Part shown: positions 45,243 through 57,200 of the stretch, piece after piece
Position numbering within the stretch: the stretch's first letter is position 1
How the letters are laid out: each line of letters starts with the position of its first letter
Source of the DNA: Cyprinodon diabolis
Lineage: Eukaryota; Chordata; Actinopteri; Cyprinodontiformes; Cyprinodontidae
Direction of reading: 5' to 3'
DNA: 64,000 nucleotides
Assembly: GCA_030533445.1 (NCBI GenBank)
Contig: CM060071.1
Span: forward strand, 4,570,520-4,634,519
Translations under genes and position numbers: made by a program
Notes under the pieces: model-generated
The model's input: the letters and a program-made list of their open reading frames with translations, nothing else
The model's database searches: none
Told to the model about the DNA's origin: nothing

Positions 45243-45315
45243 TAAATCTGAAAAACTCACATGAAGAAAAAAGACAATTAGGAGAAATTTATTGATACAA
45301 TTACTTGGTCTTTAG
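45243..45315 (-). pseudogene. Orphan 3' end related to the basic single-exon gene
   Basis: AATCTGAAAAACTCACATGA through ATTTATTGATACAATTACTT and GGTCTTTAG lines up along its whole length with 39320-39395, the 3' UTR and downstream DNA of the basic gene. Similarity extends about 45 nt past the AATAAA. The coding part is missing, cut by the TIR element starting at 45316. Confidence 0.65.
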
Positions 45316-45721
45316 CAGTGTTGGACACGTTACTTTGAAAAAGTAATTATTTATAGTTACTAGTTACTTCTCCCAAAAAGTAACTGAGTTACTAACTGAG
45401 TTACTCCACAATAAAAGTAACTAGTTACTAGTAAAAGTAACTATTGCGTTACTTTTGCGTTTCTCGCCCCCGTAACCCTCACCACCCAGCCCCCACCTTC
45501 TCACCGTGTGTTTCCAAAGCCAGCTGAATAGAGCGGACGACAAAGACAAGAACCTGCAGAGAGTTTTGCATTTATTGCAACTCAACGTAAATGACATCAG
45601 GGGGGAACGAGATGTGAAGTTTTTTAACAGGGCATTCAGATCTGGTGAGTATATGAAATTAATAACTGGGGATGTCAAATTCTGAAATCCTGTGTGTTTG
45701 GGTTGTTAGAGATACTGCAAC

Positions 45722-45798
<77 letters not shown>

Positions 45799-46454
45799 GA
45801 TGTATACTCTGTGTGTGACATAAAATATGGATCTCCATCCCTGCCACAAAGGCCATCAAATAATGTTTAAAATAAAAAATACAGTAGGCTGAAAAGGCAG
45901 AGTATCCATCCATCCATCCATCCAGATTTCTCCCTTTCTCCATATAGGCTAATGATTGTTCACGCTCTCCATAGTTCTCCTGTGGCGCGAGCTCAGGGCG
46001 ACTGTTGCGCGCCTTTACCGAGCATGCGCGTTTCCTGTCGCTTACGCGGTGAATCGTGCCGCCTGCGCTGTGCGGAGATGCAGAGGAAACCGTATGTGAT
46101 GGGGTATGCGACGTAACACCGGTATTTCCATCAGGAAAACGCTGTTTTGCTGCTGGATCCTCCTCACTCTCCATCTCTCTGTGTGTGCTGTACGTTAACA
46201 CCCACCAGCAGAAACACCCACCTACCCACTGACAGACGGAATCTCACTATACATCAGCCATTCTCATCCTCCCCTCTCTCATGACAAGGCGCGCACGAGT
46301 CCTATCATGAAAAAAGGTTAATTGTGCGACCTGAGTAACGCGCAGTAACGGGGTGTCTGCAATGGTAACTGCGTTATAGTTACAGTCAAAGTAATTAGTT
46401 AGATTTCTAAAACAAGGTAACGCGTTACTTTCAACGCCGTTAGTCCCATCACTG
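45316..46454. mobile_element. TIR element (CAGTGTTGGA ... CATCACTG), 1139 bp
   Basis: The left end CAGTGTTGGACACGTTACTTT and the right end GTTACTTTCAACGCCGTTAG then CCCATCACTG are the common fish hAT-like termini rich in GTAACG/AGTAACT. Inside are an (ATCT)n run (45720-45797), (CATC)n (45905-45924) and a CpG-rich patch. No transposase frame. TTAG borders both sides, but there is no 8-bp TSD. Confidence 0.65.
45720..45797. repeat. (ATCT)n microsatellite
   Basis: About 19 uninterrupted tetranucleotide units. Confidence 0.98.
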
Positions 46455-46770
46455 TTAGAGAGACGGTCTGCTGAGCTTTATGAGGAGATCCAGTGGATTG
46501 TGTGGGCTGATACTAGAGCTTCACTCAGGGACCTGGAAGATGGAAGCCCAGTTGGATAACACAGGTTGAGAGAACCTGTCCATGATGAGCAAGCATGAAG
46601 CGACAGTGGAGAGGAAAAACTCCCCGTTGGGAAGAAACCTCTGGCAGAACCAGGCATGGCAGTCTTCTGTCAGACTGGTTTAAATGAGACAGGGAACGCA
46701 ATAAGAGTCCGGGAGGAATTAAACTCTGATGAAGCTTTAGCTACGATGGTGGAGGAGGGGCTGGAGGTGT
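46455..46770 (-). repeat. Inverted relative of the 25560-25960 repeat
   Basis: TTAGAGAGACGGTCTGCTGAG through GGATAACACAGGTTGAGAG to GCTACGATGGTGGAGGAGG mirrors 25910-25580. Confidence 0.85.
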
Positions 46771-46859
46771 GTTGAAAGAGTATCATCTAAATGAAGGTAT
46801 CACCTGTAAAATTGAAACATGGCTGCAGACAGAATGATGAGATAATAGAAAGATTGCCG

Positions 46860-47285
46860 ATCGAATCAAGAAGCAGTCTAGACCAAAATAAAAGTCAGAA
46901 GATCTTTTTGCTCAAACATTGGGACCCTAGATCATCACCTGACTTCCTTCTATGTGATAGCCCATCTTGACCTTACACATGACTTGTAATCGTGCTTACC
47001 TGTTTTTTGCTTCTTTTTTATGATAACATTGATAACAATAATACTCTTGACTTATTTTATTGTATTTATGTTTATTTTTTTTATATATTTTGTTTATTAT
47101 TTTTTTGCTGTTGCTTTGTTTTTGTTTTTTTGTTATATTAGGTTTCTCTGCCTACCAACCTACGTATACACCCTTAATATTTGTAATTATTCATTTTTTC
47201 CCTCTGAGCTTACCTATGTGTTCAGAAAGTTGTGTTTGTGTAACAAAAGGAAAATCCAATAAATAAACATTTGCAAAAAAAAAAA
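46860..47285 (+). mobile_element. Poly(A)-tailed LINE 3' end
   Basis: A T-rich 3' UTR-like sequence ends AATCCAATAAATAAACATTTGC plus an A run (47275-47285). This is typical of a 5'-truncated L1-type insertion. Confidence 0.5.
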
Positions 47286-47379
47286 GAACATGACCATGAT
47301 TAAGTTTAAAAATAATTGAGAGTCTGCTAGGGGATAGTTTCATCTCAACCTCAACGCGCCAACGGAGAACATAAGCCTG

Positions 47380-47770
47380 AGCTATCTCTATAGTTATGCT
47401 GCTATAGGCTTAGACTGATGGAGGACATATGGACCTCTTTTTCATTTCTGCTTCATTCTATCTCTATTCTCCCACTCTGCAGAATCTGTTAGTTCAATCT
47501 CTAACGTTCTGCTCTCTCTGCTTTTTCTCATAGTAGCTTCATCTGGTCTGTTCCTGTTTGGCTGTGACTCCATCCTGGAGAGAAATATCAGCTGTGCTGC
47601 TGCCATCAACACCTTTGTTTCTAGATGTTGGAGCTTGGCCTGTTTTTCAGTGTAGTCCTGTTTCTCTGACTGTGACTAACTGGATGTGCTCTCTTCATCC
47701 TCTGACATGGGAGCTGGCTCGGTTCTCCTCTGTCTGTCTGTGTTTCCTGGACGGGGCCGCCTGTGGAGCT
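47380..47770 (+). mobile_element. L2/CR1-type 3' UTR, copy E (plus)
   Basis: CTATAGTTATGCTGCTATAGG, CAGAATCTGTTAGTTCAATC and CCTGGACGGGGCCGCCT follow the order of copies A/B in reverse. Truncated at both ends. Confidence 0.8.
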
Positions 47771-48294
47771 GGTTGACAGTTGCCTTTTGACCAATAAATA
47801 TGTTGCTAGCATCCCTACAGACAAACGGAAAAGTGTCTATTCTTCTAACTTCAGAGGAATTTGCCTTTTTTGTTTCTACTTACAAAACCAGATTTTCTTC
47901 TCAAATTTCCATCTACAAAACATTTTATTTTTTCGGGACTATAATGGAATATAATTCACTCTATACTTGTGAAAAGGCAGGACAATGTGATTAACTCCTT
48001 ACCTGATCAGACAAGTTTTTGCCTCTATGATCTAGGATTTCATCTAGAGAGACGAAGGCGGCTTTTTTTTTTACCAGAACCTCCATTAATTCTCTGTCTG
48101 CTGCTCCAAAGTGCTCTGCTATCAGATTCTCAAAACTTTGAGGGCGACAGCAGCAGTTTCAACAGCGCTACCACAGGGGGTACTAAACCTGGAGGTTACG
48201 GGTCTGGCACCCCCTAATGGCTGAAAGTAACCAAGTCTTGCTCTTAGGTCTCTGTGTAAATTGTTGCTCCGGGGTAGGGGTTATGTTTATAACG

Positions 48295-48965
48295 TTAAAG
48301 TTATGCTGCTATAGGCTTAGACTGCTGGAGGACATAGAGACTCCTATTTCATCATTCTGCTTCATTCGTTATCCATTCTCTCCCCCTGCAGAATCTGTTA
48401 GTTCAATCTCTAACATTCTGCTCTCTCTGCTTTTTCTCATAGTAGCTTCGCTTTATCTGTTCCTGTTTGGCTGTGACACCATCCTGGAGAGAAATATCAG
48501 CTGTGCTGCTGCCATCAACACCTTTGTTTATAGATGTTGGAGATAGGCCTGTTTTCCGGTGTAGTCCTGTTTCTCTGACTGTGACTAACTGGATGTGCTC
48601 TCTTCATCCTCTGACACAGGAGTTGGATCAGAGCTCGTCTGCCTGGCTGTGTTTCCTGGACGGGGCCGCCTTTTACAGCTGCTTTTTGTATCTCTGCTTC
48701 TGTCTCCTTGAACCCCAGTCGGCCTCAGCAGATGGCCGCTCACACTGAGCCTGGTTCTGCTGGAGGTTTCTTCCTGTTAAAAGGGAGTCTTTCCTCTCCA
48801 CTGTCACTACAAGCATGCTTAGTGTTAGGGATTGCTGAAGAGTCGATGCAATCAACTGGTTTTCCTTAGATTGAAAACTTTGAATAAATTTGACTGGATG
48901 ATCTGGTGAACTGTAAAGTGCCTTGAGATGACATGCGTTGTGAATTGGCGCTGTCATTGACTCTG
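48295..48965 (+). mobile_element. L2/CR1-type 3' UTR, copy F (plus)
   Basis: The whole 3' UTR is present, from TTATGCTGCTATAGGCTTAG to CCTTGAGATGACATGCGTTG. The plus-strand frames over it are not real genes. Confidence 0.82.
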
Positions 48966-48999
48966 TCATTAAGAGTGACGAGACGTCCACTAGGAAATT

Positions 49000-49858
49000 C
49001 AACCCATCTATGCGGTAAAGTGAAGACTTGATTGAATGTAAGCGATAAGGCATACGTGATAAGGCATGTACTTGAGTAAATAGTTTCTCAGGTAAATATT
49101 TACCCAGCTGACAATTTCAGTAGATCACATTTAGCCTGGTGAAATGAAATTAGTTAACAGATTTATTGAGTGGGATTCAGGTATTCGGGTTCCAGTAACT
49201 CTAATATATGGATAATACAGGACTAAAAAGTGTTGCTGATTGATTGGGCAGGACAGTTTTATGCAGTTAGACAAATATATATATAAGCCTAGGCATCTAT
49301 ATTGAATTCTATGGTTGTGAGTTTAAGATCTCCTTATTGAGCAGTGATAGCTGATGGTAATGCTGTCACACAGTTTATCAATAATGCCTCTAAGTTATAT
49401 TTGCATTATGTGCAGAATAGTTTTTATATTCAATGCCCACCCATGGACGCAATTATAATGTTTTGCAACTTTTATATATTTAAATTTACATTTTTTATTT
49501 AATCAGATAGTATTTGGATACAACTTCAATTTAAAATATGAGTTTATTAACATAAGTACTTTAGATTCCAAGTCAAATATATTTTGCTAAGCAACCTTTG
49601 ACAATACTAGTGAAAAAACTGTGTAAAGAAGAAGGAAAACATGTTTGAAAACCATAAGCAATGAGATGATGCAATCATATCACAGTTAAGCACGGATTTT
49701 GTTTGAGAACAGAAGTTTATCTGGAAGAATTTGGGATGTGGTCAAACTAGCTGTTAACTAGTTTAGAACAATTGGAGTGTTTTCAGACTAAATCACAATG
49801 CAAATCTAAGAGGTTAATGAAATATTATTTGGCAAAATGTTTTTTTTTTATTATTTTT

Positions 49859-49946
<88 letters not shown>

Positions 49947-50740
49947 AAAAAAAATAAAACTAAAAAAATAAAAAATTAAGAAAAAAAAAATATATATATA
50001 AAAAAAAAAAAAATGTTTTCATTAAATAATTTACTGTGTAAGCTGGCAGCAAGAAGACATACCGATTCCCATTAAAAGACTGCAATCCAATGATCATATG
50101 AGAATAACATGAACATTAATTCTTGTGTTTAAACAATGGTAAATTAAAGCTTGTTTTATCTTTATAATCTACAGTTCAGACATGTTAGCATAGCGCACCA
50201 TGCAGACCATCATTTTCGTTTTGTCTTTCCTTATCAGTTGTGCTCTCCATGAGTTGTGCCAGACCTGTAACTTTGCTAATGTCGATTAGGAAAGCTTAAA
50301 TTTTCTCTAGCATTTAGCAGCTTAGCATGGCAGTCTCACAGCAGGGGGGTTCTTTGTTCCAACCGGGTACACATCAGGAAAGCTCTCCTCCTTCAGCCTT
50401 TCAAGCCTCTTCAGGTATCTGAAAGTTCTGGAAACTCAAAGAGAAATGTTGCAAAGAGTCTGTTTTGCAGCCTAGATGTCAACCATTGAGTCCGGTTAGC
50501 CTCCGGTCATTTTGCAATGTCTGGTCCCTGGACATGACGCCATGATGGTGTCTCTCTGATGTGAACCTCCATGATCCTCACGGAAACAAGGCAGAAAAAC
50601 GTCGAGACAGCTGCTTTTTCCTCAAGGCAGTGTGGGGGCAACGTTACACCTCTGTAGGAGTGTCTTGTGATATGTCTTGGACTGAGGAGGGTTGGAGAAC
50701 CTTGAGTGTCCGAACAGCAGAAAAACCCTAATCCTTCTAC
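49000..50740. other. Non-coding stretch with (TA)n
   Basis: A long TA run lies at 49865-49942. No gene recognised elsewhere. Confidence 0.5.
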
Positions 50741-50750
50741 TACCCCAATA

Positions 50751-51711
50751 TAGGGAGGCCAGATGTCTGGCTTTAGGGCGGACAGTCTGGATTTTCATTG
50801 CACTGTGCAGCGTCCAGCGCTGCATCCAGCCGGACGTGTATTTATCCTCCTTTATGAGGCACTAGGCTTGTAGAGCAGGTTTTATTTATTTATTTATTTT
50901 CTGGGCTTCAGCACAATATCCAATCATCAAAAATGCATCACTATCTGATCTAACAGATGATTGGCTAAGAGTGGCGGCATGTCAGATAAAGATCTGCTTG
51001 TCATTGGTTAAAAAAGTAAACAAGGATCAGAATTACTGATGCTAAGTATTAAAGTCGGCGTTCTGTCAAAACCAGGACGTCTTTTAATAGACAAAAGAGC
51101 GTGAATTTATGACCAAAGGTAGTCGAGATTCATTCCATAGTTTCTGCCACTTTGTTGATGCAATGTGGACGTACGCAGTCGAGGAAAAGCTGCAATTGAA
51201 CAGCGTGCAAGTATGGAGTAACATAAAAGGAATAAACGTGCAGCAGCAAACTCTTCAATGTTGGCTTTTACATTAAGTTTTGTCGCCCTTGGATGCTAAA
51301 ATAACTTGTGCAGAGCTGCAAGGTGGACTATACTATAAAACATTTATAGTCCTACGGAAGTGTAGACTGTGAGGTAAAAGTGGATTTCAGTGATTGGCCC
51401 ATGGCTGAAGGGATTTTTTTAACGTTTAAGTCCACACATCTTAAGCTTTGTGGTATTCTGCACTTGAAAGATTCATCTCGGTGTCACTTTTTAAACACCA
51501 CAATGTATTAAATAAATACAAATGCAGGGAACCAATTATTTTTTTACATTTCTTTAATATTTTGTTCTATTCAGCTACACAAGCATCCTCTTTAAACTAC
51601 TAAGAATTGTACTATAAATGTGACTTTACCAGATTCTTATGTACACCTTAGTATTTTATTGATATGCCACACACTGTCCTCCTTTTTGGTGCTATAGAAA
51701 TGGCCACCCTA
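50751..51711. mobile_element. hAT non-autonomous element, 961 bp, 8-bp TSD
   Basis: Starts TAGGGAGGCCA and ends TGGCCACCCTA, flanked by CCCCAATA on both sides (50743-50750 and 51712-51719). Perfect 8-bp TSD and matching inverted termini. No transposase frame. Confidence 0.88.
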
Positions 51712-51719
51712 CCCCAATA

Positions 51720-53870
51720 CTTTAGTTGAATATAAAGCCCGGATGTAGGTTCCCAGTGTCTAAAATTATTATCATGGTGAATGGCACAAGAAATATACCA
51801 TTTTAGAAAGTCTCCAAGCAAAGCTCATGTCACACCAATTCTATATGAAACAAAGACATGTTAAACTGCTGATAGACAGATAATCAGAACCCCTAGGAGG
51901 AAGGGTCATATTAAAATAATGTGCCTCATCTCATCCTCAGAGTTTCAGTCTTTTATTCACAGTGTCTCCCATTTGGTTCATGCTGAGCTTTTAAAAAAAG
52001 ACTCCATGGGGCCTTTTCAATATTTGGCTGAGTTTGTCTCTTGTGTACTCATTTGTGAAAAGAGGCCGAGAACAAGTACAGCAATTATTGCAATTATGAT
52101 AGGAAAATTAAAGCAAACAAAAACCAAGTAAGAAAGTGTGTGAATTTAGAAATGTTTGGCAAAAACTTCACATTCACAGTGTGGTTTGACCATATGAGAA
52201 TATGTTTAATAATATTAATTAATTAATAAATTAGATATTTCTACAGCCAGCATATTAGCCACACTCCAACTTATGTGTTCAGTTACAAAAATGTAAAAGT
52301 TGGCGAATGTTTTATCTGAAAGAGTTCAGGTAGATTTGTCCTTCCAGGATGTCATAATATTTGGTTTCTTTGAACTTGATGTTTCTGAGTAAAAAAACAA
52401 AAAGAAATTGTCGTCATGCATCAACTCATATGTGAGAACAAAGATTTAAAGGTATTTTTCTAAAGTCTATTGTTAAAAAAATAACGAAACAAAAAACACC
52501 CGCAGAAGGAGGCCACTTTGAGTTTTGGTTGTACATAAAAAAAGAATAAAGTGGTCTGAAAAGGGATAAGTTCCAATATCAGTTAAAGCAGGGATAAGGA
52601 CACTTTCTGAGAATTTATCTTCATAATTCTGATAGGCAAAAATAATGTACATTGGTTAGAAATGTTTTTTACAGACATCTATTAAAGAAACACTGTTTAG
52701 ATTTTTGTTTTTCTCAGATTTACAAACCAAAAACCAAGACCCTTTCTTAGTTCATAAAAATGTTTTTTTTCTAAAACATTATTAGCTTTCATTACAGTTA
52801 GCAGTTTATATAATTCAGTATTTACCATTGAGTGTACATACAAGTCAATTTAAAAAAAAAACCATGCCATGCAATATGTTGAAGTATACACCACTGTAGT
52901 ACTATTTAATTGCGCTTTAAAGGTTCATACTTTCTTGTAAATACGTACATTTATCTTTTTACCTATTGTTAAAATCCTTCATCTATTTAATATTTTTACA
53001 TATCACTAGGTGTATAATGTCTACAGGCTACAAGTGTAAAGAAAGTCTTTCATTTCACATTTCATTACCTTTCATAGAACGCACACCAGATGGCAGCGTT
53101 GGACTGTTTATCACCCAGTCATGCCGTGATGCAGAAGCCTGAAGCATTAAGACTTTGATAGGCTGGAGCACTCAATGGAAGACCAAATACATTATTTAGA
53201 AGTAAAACACAGGAACAAAGCTATTGGAACTAAGTTTTATCATGACAACGATTAACTTGACACAAAGTGAGCATTTCTGCAGTTTCCTTTTAGGCTGTTC
53301 TCCATGACGTTGCAGTTTGTCAGCTCAGCTAAAACAGGAATACACGAAAATGAACGGTGAAAGCATACAGAGAAAGCAGATGACATCCATTTCATCCACA
53401 GATGTACACAAATGGATAATTGGGGAGTTGAGTTTCCTGGACAGAGTTTCTCCTTAAGAGTCTGAGGTGACCCTGAAAACGTAGGTCCCTTCGAGTCCAA
53501 GCACAAGTTTTCTCAAAGACAGAATCACTTGTGTGATTAGAAAATCAAGACTAAAGCCATTAAAAATTGAGGCAATCAAAAACGATGTGTAGATGTTTCT
53601 TAAGGTAAACTCCTCTGTATCTTCTTATTTGATTTAAGGAAATAATTAAATAATAGGTCATGAATATTAGCTTTAAAAACTGTTAATAAAGCAGCATAGT
53701 TTAAGGCAACGTTCCCTCAGATCAGAAAACAAGAACAATTTGGATAAAAAAGCATTTCTCAGTTCCCCTTAACATCTCACATCATTGTTAACATTTCTCA
53801 AAACTTTCCCTTTGCCTCTATGGTATTGTCTTTCTCTAAATCTTTTCATTCATGGCGCTTCTCATAGGCT
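51720..53870. other. gdf10 downstream region
   Basis: AT-rich; probably includes the gdf10 3' UTR nearest the stop. No exon recognised. A CTCF-like site is at 53082-53096. Confidence 0.45.
53082..53096 (+). promoter_or_regulatory. CTCF-like site
   Basis: CACACCAGATGGCAG(C) resembles the CTCF core with one mismatch, 0.8 kb past the gdf10 stop. Confidence 0.28.
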
Positions 53871-53879
53871 TGGACGGTC

Positions 53880-54071
53880 CTACCGACAGCCGCACGTGTC
53901 CACAGACATTCCAGGGTAGACCTTTAGCACCAGGTTTCTGTCTGGGTCCAGAAAGAGGACACTAAGGGGACTCATCTTGTCAGGAACGCAACATGGTTCA
54001 GGGACTCCAGGGATGATTCCAATGGCTCGGACGATACTCTGGATAGTGGCATGATTGGATGGATGTGCCAA
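53880..54071 (-). CDS. gdf10: gdf10 (BMP3b) exon 3: C-terminal half of mature ligand
   Basis: Terminal coding exon (192 nt) after the acceptor CTTCCCTTAG, entered in phase 0. It codes [33 protein letters not shown] and [13 protein letters not shown]. The paired Cys and the last two Cys of the cystine knot are here. [12 protein letters not shown] is specific to the BMP3/GDF10 branch. The end reads TCGCR where mammalian GDF10 and BMP3 have CACR. Stop at 53882-53880. Confidence 0.94.
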   Translation of the reverse strand: MAHPSNHATIQSIVRAIGIIPGVPEPCCVPDKMSPLSVLFLDPDRNLVLKVYPGMSVDTCGCR

Positions 54072-54347
54072 CTAAGGGAAGGAAGTGTGGAGAAGCAACT
54101 GTTAGCACTGAACCTGAACAGCACAAAAACAAACAACAAAAATACTCTTTTTTGGTGAAGGTCAAGGACCTTTCCTCTTCCTTTGTTTAGTAGCAAGTGA
54201 ACTCTTACTCACAATTTGTATTGTGAGAAGTTCTTGTTTAATTGAACAATTCTATATATGATATGACTATCCCCACCCCACCACCCAATGGATCATCTGT
54301 AAAACATCCATCTAGGAAGACTTTAACTTAAAATACCCATGACTTAC
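54072..54347 (-). other. gdf10 intron 2
   Basis: A 276-bp intron with canonical GTAAGT and TTAG ends, within the mature-domain coding region, as in other GDF10/BMP3 genes. Confidence 0.9.
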
Positions 54348-55255
54348 TTTAGGTATAGGGAATCCACATGTGCCAGCACAGTAATAGGCATCAAAAGACT
54401 TCGGTGCCAGCACCCATTCGCTCCACCCAATGTCTGCGAAGTCAACCCTGAGGTAGCGTCTGGAGCAAACCTTGGGTTCACTCCACTGTCTCCTTCTGGC
54501 CTTTTTCATTGTCCTCTCATCAAAGTTCAGAACCTGTGGCTTGTTCATATCCTCACTGCTCACCTGGCCATGCTTTCTCCCATTTTTGACTGTAGCTTTG
54601 GCTTTAGGTGGGAAATATGTGTTCTGCCACAGTTCATGGTTTTTAAAAGCACTAAAATGAACCTTTGGGATGTCATTGGTTTGAATCTGAAGGTGTAGCT
54701 CTCTCCGGATTCTGGATGCTGAGGTGGAGGCAGATATATCATCCCCAACAGGAAATGGTCCATACCTCTGAAGAGAAAGGGCAACGCTGTTTGGCTCGTC
54801 TATAGCTTGATCATCAGCATACACCAAGATGTAAGGCAGGTTGGCTGGAGAGAGATGCTCATGGCTGAGAGCTCCTCGTTGATGCATGCCGGCTGCTTCA
54901 AGCCCCACATCGGTCTCTACAGTGATAACCATCTCGTTTACCTCCCTGGCCCGTTTTACCACGGTTGCCACATCTCTGATTTGCCAAGAGCCTTTTTTGA
55001 GAGATACAAGACTTATGTTCCCCAGTGGTGTTGCAAATGCAGAATCGTGGGGGGATCCGTAGAAGAGAAGCTGCTGGGAGGGCTGGTGGGAATGCCAGAG
55101 TGCAGTGGATAGGTGTCGAGGCTTTCTGAAGCGCCATGGCCTTTGGTGGTGGCGGGGACGCCTGTTAAGGAAGTGAAAAGAGGCAGAAAGGATGATCTCG
55201 GAGTTCTGAATTGAGGACAAGTTGAACTGGAGCACCTCTCTGCCATGCAGAACTC
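54348..55255 (-). CDS. gdf10: gdf10 (BMP3b) exon 2: prodomain and start of mature ligand
   Basis: Exon of 908 nt after acceptor TCTTGTCTTTCAG. Its first two bases complete the codon left by exon 1. The prodomain has FNLSSIQNSEIILSASFHF, LPYILVYADDQAIDEPNSVA and LSLQRYGPFPVGDD, the GDF10/BMP3 pattern. Basic cleavage region MKKARRRQW precedes the knot: KVCSRRYLRVDFADIGWSEW, APKSFDAYYCAGTCGFPIPK. The exit donor CCTAAA|GTAAGT is phase 0. Role known for the family: a BMP3-type secreted ligand that tends to oppose BMP signalling and acts in skeletal and neural tissue. Plus-strand frames across it are shadows. Confidence 0.95.
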
Positions 55256-55945
55256 CTGAAAGACAAGAAAATGACAAATAAGGGGGGCAAGAAAAACTTG
55301 AATCAAGTCTGACATTTATGCATGGGTTGTAGGAATGGTGATGCCATCACAAATACCCGAAAGCTGTATTGAGTCAGAGTAAGAAAAAGGGATAGATTCA
55401 AGAAGCACTCTCCCATATGTTGTTTAGCACTGCATTTAAGCTGGCTAAACAAGCTATTAAACTTTTCTTTACTTCTGAAGAGATGCTTTAAAGTATATAG
55501 TGCTGTTATTTGACTTTTTTGTGTTCATACCCCAATATCTCACTCTTTTTGCATACAATGTTTTTATGACAAATTATGTTTTCCCACTGGCATAGTATTG
55601 GGTCATTTCTGGTCAAGTTTTTTAGTAAATATAGTTTAGTATACTTTCTGCATATAGAAAATTTTATATGCATATAAAACATCATGAGACCAGGATTATG
55701 AGACTGTGCATGTGTACACTTGGGCAAAAAGCAGAAGCAATAAAGGTACACAGGTAAAATAAAAAGAAAAGTCATAGATCAAGACTTAAAAATCACAAGA
55801 TGTTTAATTCCAAGAAAAGAAAAACTGGTTCCTTTGGGAAAACAGTATGAGCATTGGAGTGCACTAAAGCAGAAAGCTTTAAAGCTCAGGAAACATTCTG
55901 ATGTCATTGCAAAGTTGAAAAATAACTTGGCATGTCCTTTTTTCC

Positions 55946-56162
55946 AGCGTTTTATTGTCATTACACTGTCACAAGTACAGAGCAGCGAAATAAACTCTCT
56001 GGATTTAACCCATTGCCTTGGGGAGCAGTGGGCAGCCAATGTGCGGCGCCCAGGGAGCAGTGTGGGAGTTAAGGGTCTTGCTCAGGGACCCAGAGTGGAG
56101 GCTGTGGGGCTTGAACCTCAGGATTCTAAGCCCAATGCTCTAACCACTAGGCTGCCACTCCC
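55946..56162 (-). mobile_element. tRNA-derived SINE
   Basis: On the minus strand GGCAGCCTAGTGGTTAGAGC (A box) and GAGGTTCAAGCCCCAC (B box) are followed by a body with TTGGCTGCCCACTGCTCCCC and a tail GTAATGACAATAAAACG. This is the standard architecture of a common fish SINE. Confidence 0.8.
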
Positions 56163-56469
56163 AAAAGCTTGCATTAGGGTCTTGCCCAAGAATCCAAAAA
56201 GGCAGCTCATACCCCCCAGTGGGGATACCAACCCAGGCTTGCTGTCTGCGGGAAGGATAACTTACCACTTGATGATGCTTGCTTATAGTGATACTAGTCT
56301 TAGTAATGCTTTAAGCCCATCCTCCAGGCTTTCAGTTTTCCACGAGACGTGGGGCCATATGCACGACTGTTTATGTGAGCTCATTGTGCACGGTGTTGGA
56401 ATTCTATTCAGACTAAAAAAAGGTATTTTGAAACACTTTCATGATGGACACTTGAAGTAGATAGATTAA

Positions 56470-57200
56470 TTATATGATCTTTACGCTGATAACTGGCTTA
56501 ATTACTCATTTCACTCATCTGTCTAACTCTGCTCAGTTTCTTTCTGCGGTTCATCTGATCCACCTGCTCCTACCTCTGTTTAACCAGCTTTCTAACCAGT
56601 CTTCAGGGCGAGATTATTCTCGAGCCAGTGGGCAGTGTCTACCTGCGTTACCTGACTGTTTCTGATTACCTCTTCTGCCTCTCAACCTCTGAGCATGCCT
56701 GTTCCTGTCTGATCCGTTTGCCTGACCTGTCTTTGGACTCCTGCTGGATCCTGCCCGCTTTCTGAACTTGCTTCCTGACACCGACCTGGATTTCACTTTG
56801 GAACGTCTTCTGATCTCCTAGTTCTGAATGCTGAACACGTCCTCGACACCAGCTTTAGCTTCACTCTCTGAATTATCCTGCCTTCCTTCAGATCTGATCT
56901 CTTGCTAGTTCTCTGTCCTCTGGGGCTACGTCGTTTGGGACTCTATGAGCGGCGCCCGCCACGTCTTGTTGGCAGCCGACTGGCTGGAATCAACCACGTT
57001 CTCCCGCCACGGACTGAACTATTAAACCAGGTTAGTGACTCACATTCATAATCTTCCTGCACAGATTTACGTGGTCACTAACCTGTTTTATTTCTGCAGA
57101 GGTTCCGGCCTTGGATGCCCAAGCTGCTAGAACTGCAGATCTGTTGGTTATAAATAAACGCTTTTGAATTAGATGACTGTCTGTCTGCCTTGAATACTGG
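56470..57200 (+). mobile_element. LTR-like retroelement block
   Basis: Pyrimidine-rich CTGCCT/CCTGTCTGATC words lead to TTATAAATAAACGCTTTTG (poly(A) signal) and GGGTCCTCTG. There is an intron-like GTTAGTGAC ... TTTCTGCAG inside. Resembles the 3' end or LTR of a fish retroelement. No TSD located. Confidence 0.35.

Noticed and set aside
47020..47262. Hydrophobic 80-codon plus frame
   Set aside because: It comes from a T-rich 3' UTR next to a poly(A)-tailed LINE end.
54339..55112. Plus-strand frames of 60-119 codons inside gdf10 exon 2
   Set aside because: Shadows of the conserved minus-strand coding sequence.
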